Below, piece after piece: positions 53,318-62,690 of a DNA stretch of 64,000 bases (its first letter is position 1; the number at the start of each line of letters is the position of its first letter). The notes beneath the pieces were generated by a model that worked only from the letters and a program-made list of their open reading frames with translations, ran no database searches and was not told where the DNA came from. The stretch lies in assembly GCF_000378985.1 (NCBI RefSeq), contig NZ_KB905371.1:513908-577907 (forward strand), in the 5' to 3' direction. The stretch comes from Ensifer sp. BR816. GTDB taxonomy: Bacteria; Pseudomonadota; Alphaproteobacteria; Rhizobiales; Rhizobiaceae. A program made the translations under genes and the position numbers.

Positions 53318-54267
53318 TCGCGGTGGAAAAGCCCGAAGCGTTGCAGGCCGTCGACGCTGCGCTCGATGCAATTTTCGCGACCGACCAGCAAACTGAGCTG
53401 CAGCGTGCGCGGGACTACTACGGGTCGATCCCGCCGCCGACCAAGGCCTATCCGTTTTCGCGCTACAGGGCGTGGGAGGTTTGCAGTGCATTGGACACGC
53501 TTTTTCGTGAGAAATGCGCCTATTGCGAGAGCAGTTATCGTGCCGTTGATTCTCGCGATGTCGAGCACTTTCGTCCGAAAGGCGGGGTGTCGGAATCGCC
53601 GCTTCATCCCGGTTACTGGTGGCTGGCTGCCAAGTGGTCGAACCTGCTGCCAAGCTGCCCGCCGTGCAATCAGAGACGTCGGCAGTTGACCTACGATCCG
53701 GGCATGGCGCTTGAGGAGTTCGAGCGTTTGCGGCTGATCGAGCCCGATGCCCTATCTGGAAAGGCGAATTCGTTCCCTGTCCGTAGCAGCAATTGGATCG
53801 CCCAAGAAAATGGCGACATCTCGTTGGAAGACCCTTTGCTGATCAACCCGTGTGAACGGGACCCCCGCAATCACCTCGTTTGGGTCTTCGATTGGGATCG
53901 TGAAGAGGTTCTCTGGGAGGCGGAGGACGTAATCGCCTCGGTCAAACCCCGTCTCGTCGCGGGCAATGACGATCCTTACGCGAAGGCATCCATCGCCATC
54001 TATGGCCTCAACCGCGGCGGCTTGATCCGAGAGCGAATGGCATGCGTCAAGCTTATGCAACTTGCTCTCGCCGGTGTCGCGGACATTATGATGGATCTTG
54101 TCGAAAGCCCGCCCGGTCCCCAGCACGACAGGCTGATCGCGCGGCTTCAGCGGTACCGTGACAGGTTTCAAGCCGCGTTCACCGCGGGCGACAGACCTTA
54201 TGCCGGCATGGCACGGGCATTCGAAGTTGAATTCGAAGCTGACCTCAGGCGCAGTCTTGGAGCGTAA
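53314..54267 (+). CDS. Second HNH endonuclease of the PtuB/TIGR02646 type
   Basis: The 317-residue protein has its own complete HNH zinc-binding set: C68-x2-C71, H85 in VEHFRPK, and C115-x2-C118 followed by asparagine. The rest is helical with no ATPase domain. Its ATG overlaps the stop of the HNH-ATPase gene, so both are translated together and probably act in one complex. Two HNH proteins in one operon is unusual for Septu. A 448-base gap separates it from the helicase. Confidence 0.82.
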   Translation: MIAVEKPEALQAVDAALDAIFATDQQTELQRARDYYGSIPPPTKAYPFSRYRAWEVCSALDTLFREKCAYCESSYRAVDSRDVEHFRPKGGVSESPLHPGYWWLAAKWSNLLPSCPPCNQRRRQLTYDPGMALEEFERLRLIEPDALSGKANSFPVRSSNWIAQENGDISLEDPLLINPCERDPRNHLVWVFDWDREEVLWEAEDVIASVKPRLVAGNDDPYAKASIAIYGLNRGGLIRERMACVKLMQLALAGVADIMMDLVESPPGPQHDRLIARLQRYRDRFQAAFTAGDRPYAGMARAFEVEFEADLRRSLGA

Positions 54268-54715
54268 ACTATTCTGTCGCCACAGTCCGCAGTCGGCCCT
54301 ATATCGGTTATCCGATGTAGGCGAAGCCGACATCTCACAGCGAGGAATTTCAGAGGCTTATCTTCTTCAATAAGAGGGTCGTAGGTTCCAATCCTTTCAA
54401 GAGCAAAGGGCGGATCTGGTCGCGGCAGCACACCGATCGGCCGGACGAGCAGCGCATTGATCGCGCCCGCCTTTCGTTCCAGCTCAGAGTTTGATCGCAT
54501 TCGCCGACGCTGTGCAGTCATCACGAGCAACCGCTTATTTTCAAGAAGAATGCATGACAATCCAGGTTGTTGATCATATCGTTAAGCATCCTGAGGTTTT
54601 AGTCTTGTAATTCTAATCGATCGGGAAAACCGTCGCATGTAGGGGTGGTTTGAAAGGCTCTGGTCTTTCTCAACCCGTTTGGCGTCACGGGTCCCAACCC
54701 TTCTGAGGCTCGTGG
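54268..54715. other. Intergenic region between HNH and helicase genes
   Basis: This gap may hold a separate helicase promoter. An opposite-strand frame (54198-54560) crosses it but shows no recognised content. No terminator-like hairpin was seen. Confidence 0.4.
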
Positions 54716-57700
54716 ATGACGCAATCATGTTTTGAAGCGATGTCGGAAGCGATGTCGATCCGTCTTGAACATCGCGACGAGACGGGGAAGGTCAGCCACG
54801 CCGGTCTGAGGAAGACGCAGTTGGCGGCGGCATATGCGGGGGCCGCGCACGCCCTTCATTCTCAAGAGGCTGCGACGATCGCCATGCCGACCGGCACGGG
54901 CAAGTCAGCGGTTATGATTCTGGTTTCGGCGCTCGTCAAGGCGCGACGTGTCCTCGTAATCGTTGCGTCCGCACGCCTTCGCGAAGAGCTCGCGGAAAAA
55001 TTCAGCGAAGTCGATCCGTTTCGCAGGCTGGAGATGCTGAAGAGCAAGATCGCGCCCAGGGTGAGAAGGGTCTATAATCGCATCACAGACGAGGCCGGCT
55101 GGCGGGCGCTCGAGGAGGCCGATGTCGTTGTCGGGCTGCCACAAACCTTGAGCCCCGCCTACAAGGGCGTTTGCCCGCCACCGAGCGGCTTCTTCGATCT
55201 GGCTTTGATCGACGAGGGACACCATGCGCCGGCGGAAACCTGGCGCAAATTGATCGAGGATCTCGGGCCGATACCGAAGCTCCTGTTTTCCGCAACCCCC
55301 TACCGGCTTGATCGGCGCAGGATGCCAGGCTCGATCATTCATACCTATTCGGCGCGGGCGGCCTACAAGGACGGTGTCTTTGGAAAAATCGTCTATCACG
55401 CCGTCGCTCCGGGAGGCGGCGAGACGCCGGACCAGGCCATCTGTCGCGCCACCTTGGCCCGGTTCAAGGAAGACAGGGAGAAAGGTCTCGATCACCGATA
55501 CATGGTGAAGGCGTCGACCAGGCGGCGCGCGCAACAATTAAAGAAACTTTACGAGGCAGAAGGCGCGCGTATTGCGGTCGTCACTAGTTCCTACGCAAAG
55601 AAGACGAATGACCGGGCCGTCGAAAGGCTAAGAGCTGGGGAGCTTGATGGTCTGATCTGCGTGCGAATGCTGGGTGAAGGTTTTGACGAGCCGAGACTTA
55701 AGATTGCTGCCCTGCATGATCCTGACAAATCCTTGCCGATCACCTTGCAGTTCATCGGTCGGTTCGCGCGAACGACTGAGAAGAACATAGGTCAGGCGAG
55801 CTTTCTTTCGGTCCCGGAAGTTACTCATGTGGTTGATGACCTGAGAGCGCTTTATCGGCGCGATTCGATCTGGAATGAGATTGTCGCCTCCCAGGCAGAT
55901 GGTGCAATCATCGGTGAACAGGCGCACGAAGACTATGCGAACCGGATCCGATCGACCGGAAGGGTCGCAGCCAGAGAACCGTTAAGCGAGGCCTTTTGGG
56001 AGCAGCTTCGACCACGGCAGAAAGCCGACGTATTCGATTGCAGGGGTGTGCAGATCGACATGTCGAAGATGAAAACCGCATTCGACCGTCTCTACTTGCA
56101 CTATGCACTCGAAAACGAAGACACGGCGATCCTCGTGACCGAGAAGCCCGGCACGCCCAGCTGGCTGGTCGGCGATGCCATCGCGACAGAAAGCATCCAT
56201 CTTCACTTGGCATATTACAGCAAGAGCTGTGATCTGCTTTTTTTCCATGCATCCGCCGACGATGTTACCTTGCGCGATAACTGCATCCGCGCGTTGGCAG
56301 GTAAATCATTGCGAGGCGTTCTGTTTCGCGATCTCGCTCGCGTGTTTGCGGGCACGAAGCTCCTCGCCCCCTTCAATGTCGGCTTGCGCACTAGGCAATA
56401 TGGCGACGGCGCCGAGAGTTATCGCTCCTCCGCAGGCAGAGCTGCGGGAGATGCATTTGGCGCAATGGAAGCGGTTCGCTATGTGCGTGGCCATCTCGCA
56501 GCGAAAATCGACGACGATGAAATATTGGGGATGAGTGAATCGTCAAAACTGTGGGGCGGGCAAAATGTCTCGGTGCAAGAATTCGCGCAATGGTGTGAAC
56601 GGCTCGGAGCAGCGATCCGGTCCGACAGCGATCCGAGGGGCAGGCGAGGCTATTTCGGCGTGCCCTTTGTCGTTCCGCTCAGCGAAATTCCGGCGAGGGT
56701 CGTGGCGGCCGACTGGCCTCTCGATGTCTATTCGAAACCACTCACGCTCGTTCGTGTTTCCGAAGTTCCGTTCCCCTCGACCAGGTTGCAGGATCCGGCA
56801 GATGAGGTTTCGCCGGTCCCTTCTCCGCTGTCGCTGCTGCTTGATTGTGCAATCGAAATTGCGTCACGCCCGCAGCCGAGCGATCAGATGAGTCTGCGGA
56901 TCCGCTGGGCCAGCGGCTATACCACGGTCAGCTACCAGCCGGGTGCGCGCCCGGTTTTTCGGCCCACAGAGCGAAAGAGCGGAACAGGATTTGTCCCAAC
57001 GGATCAGCTCCTGGTGAGGCGTGGTGGCAATTACGAAAAATTCCTGGACTTCATCAACGCACGACCGCCAACACTCTATTCCATTGATGGGGCGATCATC
57101 GTGGGAGCCGAAGGGACAGAGCCGCTGGCGGAGCTGCCACTCGTCCCTTCTGAGGAAACGTTCGTCGAGAAGATCTGGCCCGCAACGGTCGATATCAGAA
57201 AGGAACGTTTGTCCGACGAGTTCCCGCGCAGAATCGAAAGCATACAAGACGAGATCGCGCGCGAGCTCATCGCTGAAGGGTTCGATGTCGTCTTTCATGA
57301 CGATGGAAGCGGTGAATTGGCCGACCTGATTACAATCCGCCAGATTGCATCGGAGGCATTGCTGCAGGATGTCGAGATCACCCTTTGGCACGCTAAATAT
57401 TCCGGTTCTGACGATCCGGGACGGCGACTGCAGGATCAGTATGAGGTGCTCGGTCAAGCCATCAAAAGTGGACGTCGCCTGACCTATTCCGCGGTTCGGG
57501 CGCATATCGATCGGCGCCATCAGAAGGGTGGCGACCATAAGTTTCTGGCGGGCGACATCGACATGATGCGTCTGCTCCTCTCTGGCGATGCGATGCAGAA
57601 ATATCTCTATCGCATCAAGGTCGTGCAGCCGGGAACGTCGATTTCAAAGGTGTCGGCCGACATCAAGCAGATCGTTGCAGCGGCCGCACACTTGATCGAA

Positions 57701-57742
57701 TACGGTGGATTGAACAGGTTCGAGTATATAGCCAGTCCCTGA
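54716..57742 (+). CDS. SF2 DEAD/DEAH helicase with possible C-terminal nuclease domain
   Basis: The 1008-residue protein has the SF2 helicase core: Walker A MPTGTGKS at 57-64, DEGHH at 166-170, motif III SATPYR near 192 and the motif VI region QFIGRFAR near 346. A long middle region follows. Near the C-terminus, D870 in GELADLITI and K894 in EITLWHAKYSG, with QAIKSGR after, resemble a PD-(D/E)xK nuclease core, although the acidic-x-lysine part reads HAK. GAGG precedes the ATG; later in-frame ATGs at 54740 and 54752 are possible. It is convergent with the membrane-protein operon. Confidence 0.8.
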   Translation: MTQSCFEAMSEAMSIRLEHRDETGKVSHAGLRKTQLAAAYAGAAHALHSQEAATIAMPTGTGKSAVMILVSALVKARRVLVIVASARLREELAEKFSEVDPFRRLEMLKSKIAPRVRRVYNRITDEAGWRALEEADVVVGLPQTLSPAYKGVCPPPSGFFDLALIDEGHHAPAETWRKLIEDLGPIPKLLFSATPYRLDRRRMPGSIIHTYSARAAYKDGVFGKIVYHAVAPGGGETPDQAICRATLARFKEDREKGLDHRYMVKASTRRRAQQLKKLYEAEGARIAVVTSSYAKKTNDRAVERLRAGELDGLICVRMLGEGFDEPRLKIAALHDPDKSLPITLQFIGRFARTTEKNIGQASFLSVPEVTHVVDDLRALYRRDSIWNEIVASQADGAIIGEQAHEDYANRIRSTGRVAAREPLSEAFWEQLRPRQKADVFDCRGVQIDMSKMKTAFDRLYLHYALENEDTAILVTEKPGTPSWLVGDAIATESIHLHLAYYSKSCDLLFFHASADDVTLRDNCIRALAGKSLRGVLFRDLARVFAGTKLLAPFNVGLRTRQYGDGAESYRSSAGRAAGDAFGAMEAVRYVRGHLAAKIDDDEILGMSESSKLWGGQNVSVQEFAQWCERLGAAIRSDSDPRGRRGYFGVPFVVPLSEIPARVVAADWPLDVYSKPLTLVRVSEVPFPSTRLQDPADEVSPVPSPLSLLLDCAIEIASRPQPSDQMSLRIRWASGYTTVSYQPGARPVFRPTERKSGTGFVPTDQLLVRRGGNYEKFLDFINARPPTLYSIDGAIIVGAEGTEPLAELPLVPSEETFVEKIWPATVDIRKERLSDEFPRRIESIQDEIARELIAEGFDVVFHDDGSGELADLITIRQIASEALLQDVEITLWHAKYSGSDDPGRRLQDQYEVLGQAIKSGRRLTYSAVRAHIDRRHQKGGDHKFLAGDIDMMRLLLSGDAMQKYLYRIKVVQPGTSISKVSADIKQIVAAAAHLIEYGGLNRFEYIASP

Positions 57743-57749
57743 CGCGATC

Positions 57750-59213
57750 TTAGGGAGCAAACCGGGCGCCTATCGTGTTCCAGGCTGTCCGCAACCAGTC
57801 ATGCACCGTGACAAGGACCGGATCGATGTTTGCTGCGGTCCAGACGGGTACGGCGACCAGGAGCAGGTAGTAGATCGCGAAAGCATACATGACGATCACG
57901 ATCGGCAAGGCGAGCCGATAAACCCATCGGGCCTTTGCAATCGGATGTTCGACAAGACGTTTCCAGTCGTCATCCGACAGGAAGGCGTAAAGCTTTGTAC
58001 GCCATTCGCGCCGACTGCGATCCGCAAGCCAGTTGAACCGCCAGTTCGAGACAGTCGTGATCAGAATGCTAGCCGACAACACAACTGCAGCAGCGACGGT
58101 CACCCAGCGGAGCACTTCGGCGGACGATATTTGCGAGCCGGTCGGGCTCTTGAGCGCGAGCACGACGCCTGCAAGCGCAAAGTCCCGCCAGAGCGCGCCT
58201 AGAAGATCACGTGTCGCAGCCTGGGCCTTCGCAACTTCCTCCTGCAGCGACTTGCGCAAATCGCCCAGCGCCTTAAGCGCATCCTTGCTTTGGTCCTGAA
58301 GATGAAAGTTGAACGCCTCGCGAGCGCTCGCGAGGCTTCCTTTCAGGACCGTCGGCAGACCGTCGGGCCACTCCGTCCCATCCCGCCAGTCCAGCGAAAG
58401 ATGATTGTTCAGAAACTGGAATTTCGTCTCGGTCTCGCGCGGTGTGCCATAGATCCACCGGGCCGCGTCCATGAGGACTTGGAAAGCATCGCGGGGCCAT
58501 CCGGCGCGGGGATCTGCGATTGGGATGGGGGCCGACCGCGGCCCTTTCAGAACCACCTGTTTTTTATCGTTGTCGCTGTCGCGAATTTCCGACGGCAGAG
58601 ACAGGGTAAGCCTGTCGATTGCAGCCTCGCGCCACGCGGCAAAGACCCCGGAATCGTCGGGGACGGGCTCGCGCAGCAACCACGGTTCGATACGCTCGGG
58701 AACCGCACCGGACGTCAGATCCCGCACGAGTTTTCGGGGCTTGTCCGGAAGGAAAGTTGCGTCCTGATGCAAGCGCGGACCGTTCCATGGCGATACGCTC
58801 AAGCCTTCCGATTGAAAACCGGCAAATTCGACGGCGATCCAGACCGCGCGCGCAGCAGATAACCATTGTGGATCCCTCAGCGCCTCGGCAAAGCCCCGTT
58901 CGGTCAGAAAATAGGAAAAGCCAGGCTCGACGTCCTTTGTGATGACGAGCGCGACTCTCTCCTCGCCGATGCTGGCCACCGTGGCGCGGGTTAGATCAAT
59001 CTCATCTTGAATTTCTCCGAAGAGGCGAACCCGACCGAGGAGTTCGCTGTTGCAGAGACTGGCCAGGGCCACAATCGCGTTCAGGCGGTGAGCGCTGTTG
59101 CAGGATGTGTGATCAATGCGGCATTCGTTCGCCGTTTCAGAAATCTCGCTACCCGGCGTTCTTGCCAGTTCGTCCAGTAATGAACGTGCTTGAGGACCGA
59201 ACGTGCTCGTCAT
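57750..59213 (-). CDS. Membrane-anchored protein of unknown function, partner of NdpA-like gene
   Basis: The 487-residue protein has a large soluble N-terminal region (about 360 residues), a short helical stretch with EEVAKAQAATRDLLGALWRD, and two to three membrane helices near the C-terminus (VTVAAAVVLSASILITTVSN and LALPIVIVMYAFAIYYLLLV). No enzyme motif is recognised. The ATG at 59213 overlaps the stop of the NdpA-like gene as ATGA. A soluble sensor-like head on a C-terminal membrane anchor is common in abortive-infection effectors; that role is inference. Confidence 0.68.
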   Translation of the reverse strand: MTSTFGPQARSLLDELARTPGSEISETANECRIDHTSCNSAHRLNAIVALASLCNSELLGRVRLFGEIQDEIDLTRATVASIGEERVALVITKDVEPGFSYFLTERGFAEALRDPQWLSAARAVWIAVEFAGFQSEGLSVSPWNGPRLHQDATFLPDKPRKLVRDLTSGAVPERIEPWLLREPVPDDSGVFAAWREAAIDRLTLSLPSEIRDSDNDKKQVVLKGPRSAPIPIADPRAGWPRDAFQVLMDAARWIYGTPRETETKFQFLNNHLSLDWRDGTEWPDGLPTVLKGSLASAREAFNFHLQDQSKDALKALGDLRKSLQEEVAKAQAATRDLLGALWRDFALAGVVLALKSPTGSQISSAEVLRWVTVAAAVVLSASILITTVSNWRFNWLADRSRREWRTKLYAFLSDDDWKRLVEHPIAKARWVYRLALPIVIVMYAFAIYYLLLVAVPVWTAANIDPVLVTVHDWLRTAWNTIGARFAP

Positions 59214-60193
59214 TGTTCGGTAACCCGGCGCGTGCGAATGGTGATAGTCGTCCACCCGTCCTTTGATGTCTGGCTGAAAGTGGAAAGCGCACTTTGTGGA
59301 ATGACCAGGCGGATCCCTTCATTGGTGACGTATTTGCGAGGTCCGCCCGCCGGCAATGCGTCCAGATCATAGTTGAATGCTTCGCCTGCGATTTCGCGCC
59401 GTTCCAACTCCTTATAGAAAGTCGCCTTTACCTCGACGCTCCCATGGGCCCCGAAGAAATCGCTGAGAAATTCTTCTGCCTCGAACGAGCCCCTTTTTTC
59501 CGCGATTTCCAGCAACCGCGGTTTGACGCGTGAGGTAATCTCCGGCGGTAATTCCAGTTGATGTTGCTGTACCGTCTTGAGGGTCGAGTCCAGGATTTCG
59601 CTGGTGATCTCGGTCTCGGTATGTCGCCGTTTCACTCCGAGAAATTTCTCGAAGAAACCCGATATCCCGACGCGGCTATTGCGGTCGATGATGGCAAGTT
59701 CGCCACCGTCCTTTGTCAGTTCGATCAACGCAGACTTCTGTAGGGCTTTCGGGGATTCGGTGAAACTGTTCACGACATCTCTCAGCGTGGCGATGGCGTC
59801 TCCAAGGTCAAAGGCAACGACCTTCTCGTGATCGTACTTTATCAATGAATAGAGTTGCCGGTTTCCCGTCCGCAAGGCGATCATGATGAATACGCCGCGC
59901 TTGATACGGTCGTCTTCGCTGTGAAGCCGTTTGGCAAGCAGTTGCGAGACATCAACAAACTGGTCAGGAGGACCCGCCACGGCCGCGAGGTTCGCACGCG
60001 TGACGGAATCTGGCAGAAAGACGTAGCGATTTCCTGCGAGGGTATCCGAAATTCTGTCCAGGAAGAACCGCTCGAACTCTCCTATTGGTACCTGCTTCAG
60101 CAAGATCGGCTCTGCCGCGCCGTGATGCACGACATGGAAGATGAAGTCGGTAATTTCCAGCTTCTCAATCTCTTCTTTTGTCAACGAAGGCAT
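59210..60193 (-). CDS. NdpA/YejK-like nucleoid-associated protein
   Basis: The 327-residue protein resembles the NdpA/YejK (37-kDa nucleoid-associated) family: an N-terminal segment with ITDFIFHVVHHGAAEPILLK, a middle helix with FERFFLDRISDTLAGNRYVF, and FIMIALRTGNRQLYSLIKYD. Such proteins bind DNA or nucleoid components. The frame is open to 60313, but the ATG at 60193 has AGGG upstream. It overlaps its downstream partner by four bases, so they form one two-gene unit convergent with the helicase gene. Confidence 0.62.
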   Translation of the reverse strand: MPSLTKEEIEKLEITDFIFHVVHHGAAEPILLKQVPIGEFERFFLDRISDTLAGNRYVFLPDSVTRANLAAVAGPPDQFVDVSQLLAKRLHSEDDRIKRGVFIMIALRTGNRQLYSLIKYDHEKVVAFDLGDAIATLRDVVNSFTESPKALQKSALIELTKDGGELAIIDRNSRVGISGFFEKFLGVKRRHTETEITSEILDSTLKTVQQHQLELPPEITSRVKPRLLEIAEKRGSFEAEEFLSDFFGAHGSVEVKATFYKELERREIAGEAFNYDLDALPAGGPRKYVTNEGIRLVIPQSALSTFSQTSKDGWTTITIRTRRVTEQ

Positions 60194-60426
60194 TGTCCGA
60201 CCCTGGATCAGGAGCTTCAAAGAGGTTTTCGTGAACCGCACGAGGCGAGATATGGGTATGGCGCAGAAGGGAACATACATGTTTGGCGATGAACACGCTA
60301 TCGTTGCATTCACGCTTTCCGCCTGAAGCTATGTCGGGGAAAAACGGCATATCGCATTGGTCTTCAGGAACCGAGGTGTGATGCGGTGCCGCCGACGCCC
60401 GGCGTCCATGGCGAGGCACTTGCGCC

Positions 60427-61012
60427 TTATGCGGCCCTTGTTCTGCGCCATGAACGCCATGTTCCGATGAGCAGACACGTTGTCAGAACAGGCCATAGGA
60501 CATGGCTCCACGATTGGAGGATTTGCGGCTCGAGATAATAAGGCGCTTCCATGTTTATTTCCTCGGTGCCGCTCATGCAGTGGGTGATGCGCGTTGGTCC
60601 AGGGACGTTCGTCCAGAGGAAGTCGTAATGAGGCCGTGTTGGGCACAGCTCCGCTGGCGCCAAAGTGAGGAAATACTGCAGCGACAGTGCAGCAGATCCG
60701 AGAACGATAAGGGCAAAGACAATCAGAAGCGCGTCGCGACCGGCGTTCCCAGATGGCACCTTGTCAGATTGCACTTGCCCGGGGCGAGCCGCTTGGAACC
60801 ATAAAACTCCGGCGACCAAAGACGCAAGCATGGGACCAAAAATGATGAAGTACACGGCATTCAACTTGAGAGGGACATAGTCGCCAATCAAGGGGAGTTT
60901 GCCGGTGTAGCTTGTTGGCGCGCGTGCGATCCCCAGCCAGAGTAATGAGGGCAAGCCGGACGACCGGATCCTTCAGAATCGTTCCGGCGTCTTCCGTGGA
61001 TGCTTCGCTCAT
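60427..61012 (-). pseudogene. Membrane protein with a homopolymer frameshift
   Basis: From ATG 61012 (GGGAG upstream) the frame reads SEASTEDAGTILKDPVVRLA to ITLAG. The natural continuation (IARAPTSYTGKLPLIGDYVP, then three or four membrane helices such as VYFIIFGPMLASLVAGVLWF and LIVFALIVLGSAALSLQYFL) lies in the next frame. An extra base in the four-G run (60931-60934, CCCC on the plus strand) explains the shift. A TTG at 60954 could start the second part alone. Function is unknown; a sequencing error is possible. Confidence 0.6.
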
Positions 61013-61040
61013 TGACAGCTCTCCCTTGCTGTTGCACGTG

Positions 61041-61466
61041 CTACTGGCACAATTTCTTGGCCTCGTTGGACAGGCCATCGCCAAGTGATTGAGAAATCTG
61101 CTCGCCGAGTGCCTTCACGAGGTCGTCGAATGTCCCACCGGCAGAAAGGAGCTTGATCTCCCGGCGGTTCACCGCGCAGGTGGCGAGGTTCATTTCCGCG
61201 TCGAAACTAGGTCGGGCCGAAACGTTGCCGTTCAATACCGCCGCGTCCGATGTCCGGCAAGTCAGAGAACCTAGGGCTCTTGCTGTTGCAACATCCCCCT
61301 TAACGTCGATGGCGAGTTCTTCGATTTCAACTTTCTCGAAGTGGTCAATGCCGATGGTGAACAACCCGGTCTTTACCTTTAGCGCCTGGCAAGGCTGTGC
61401 TTTCTCGATCGCATTTTCGAGGGCATTTCCGGCCTTTGCAGAGGGCGGCAGGGCCAGCAACACGGA
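61041..61466 (-). CDS. Predicted secreted protein of unknown function
   Basis: The product begins with a hydrophobic signal-like stretch (LRIFLVTSVLLALPPSAKAG) and continues as about 125 residues of soluble protein with two or three cysteines (PCQALKVKTGLFTIGIDHFE, TCAVNRREIKLL, KKLCQ). The start is uncertain: no ATG lies in frame, GTG 61466 and TTG 61463 are possible, and an upstream ATG in another frame suggests a frameshift near 61500. It lies 28 bases upstream of the membrane protein gene on the same strand. Confidence 0.55.
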   Translation of the reverse strand, partial: SVLLALPPSAKAGNALENAIEKAQPCQALKVKTGLFTIGIDHFEKVEIEELAIDVKGDVATARALGSLTCRTSDAAVLNGNVSARPSFDAEMNLATCAVNRREIKLLSAGGTFDDLVKALGEQISQSLGDGLSNEAKKLCQ

Positions 61467-61637
61467 AGTGACGAGAAAGATTCGCAGAGGTCGGATGACC
61501 CGGGCGATGCAGGTTTGTTCAGTGTAGCCATTGCCATCAGCCTCCGATCATCCATGCGAACTCTCCCTCTACTCCGTGGGTTCGCTCTATTTCGTTGATG
61601 CCGCATGGCCTACGACCCTGCGCCAACGCGTAATCGA

Positions 61638-62679
61638 TCAGGGCGGCGCGAGCGTGCCGTCCGGATCGACATCCTCTTTGCGCTCGCTGCGGATGAAGTG
61701 GTCGAGGCGCGTCACGGTTTCGAACTCCGCGTGGTTGCGATACGACCCGAACTTGAAATACTGGCTCTCCTTTGCCAGAAACGGCTTAAATCCAATGGTG
61801 CCCTCGGTCTTGGAAATCTTTTTGCCGTCGGCCCAGATTTCGATCAGGCCTGTTTGGTCTGATACCAGGCGCAAGTGGTAGACCATCGTGGTCCATTTCC
61901 CGAACGGATCGGGCAGGGAATTGTAGCGGGTGACCGACAACCCTTGCGCACAGCCGGTCAAGCCCGAAAGCGACAACGGTGCTGGTCCATGCGCGAGATC
62001 GTCGGTGTCGTGTCCGACCGACAGCGTCTGGGTCTTCAACAAGGAGAAGACCTGCGCCGGCTTGACGAGCGTATGTGGGGTGCCGAATCCAGGTTCGACC
62101 GGGGCAGTCTCTTGCGAGGGCAATGAAGACGCGGCAGAGGACGTTCTTCGGGTCGCGGTCCGGATCGACATTGTCCTGCTCGAGGGAAACGGTAAAGGCG
62201 CGGCCGTTGAAACGTTGCGCGAGCACAGGAGCGTCTTTCGGAGAATTCGTTTGCTTCCACTGGCCGATGACAAATCGTCCAGTGGAAGGCGTTATGCTGT
62301 CGTCGATGAACATATCAAACCGGTACCAAATATCGGTTCCGATCGGCGCCAGGATTTTCTGCGCTTCCCATAGTTCGGAGCGTTCACTGCGATCGCGGTC
62401 ATAGGAACCATCCTCCCGGGCACAGCCTTTCGGGCGCCAGGCAAAGGCCAGCACGTTGTTTTGCGGCAGGGCTCTCACGACCTGTGTTGCGGCAGATCTG
62501 GTGTCGCCAGCCAATTTGCCGAAAGAGAAACTGTTTTCGTCCCGCCTGCATGAAAACCAATTGTCGGAAACACTGGTGGCATCGAACTCGTCCCGGATCG
62601 TCGGTGACGCCGCATTCGCCCGCGGGGCTCCGGACACCACCAGCATCGGGGCCAGTGTGCACCTCCATTGCCTGTTCAT
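61638..62679 (-). pseudogene. Secreted polysaccharide lyase-like protein, frameshifted
   Basis: From ATG 62679 (GGAGGA upstream) the frame gives a signal peptide and then the lyase text IRDEFDATSVSDNWFSCRRD, ERSELWEAQKILAPIGTDIW and GRFVIGQWKQTNSP, as in heparin-lyase-like families. Around 62115 it changes frame; the rest (GFGTPHTLVKPAQVFSLLKT, KWTTMVYHLRLVSDQTGLIE, SQYFKFGSYRNHAE) runs on to 61638. Joined, the protein would be about 345 residues. It follows the phosphatase-family gene after 11 bases. A sequencing error could also explain the break. Confidence 0.72.
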
Positions 62680-62690
62680 GGCCCGTCCTC

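Noticed and set aside
54198..54560. 120-codon minus-strand frame between the second HNH gene and the helicase
   Set aside because: It overlaps the end of the HNH gene, lacks a convincing ribosome site and has no recognised content.
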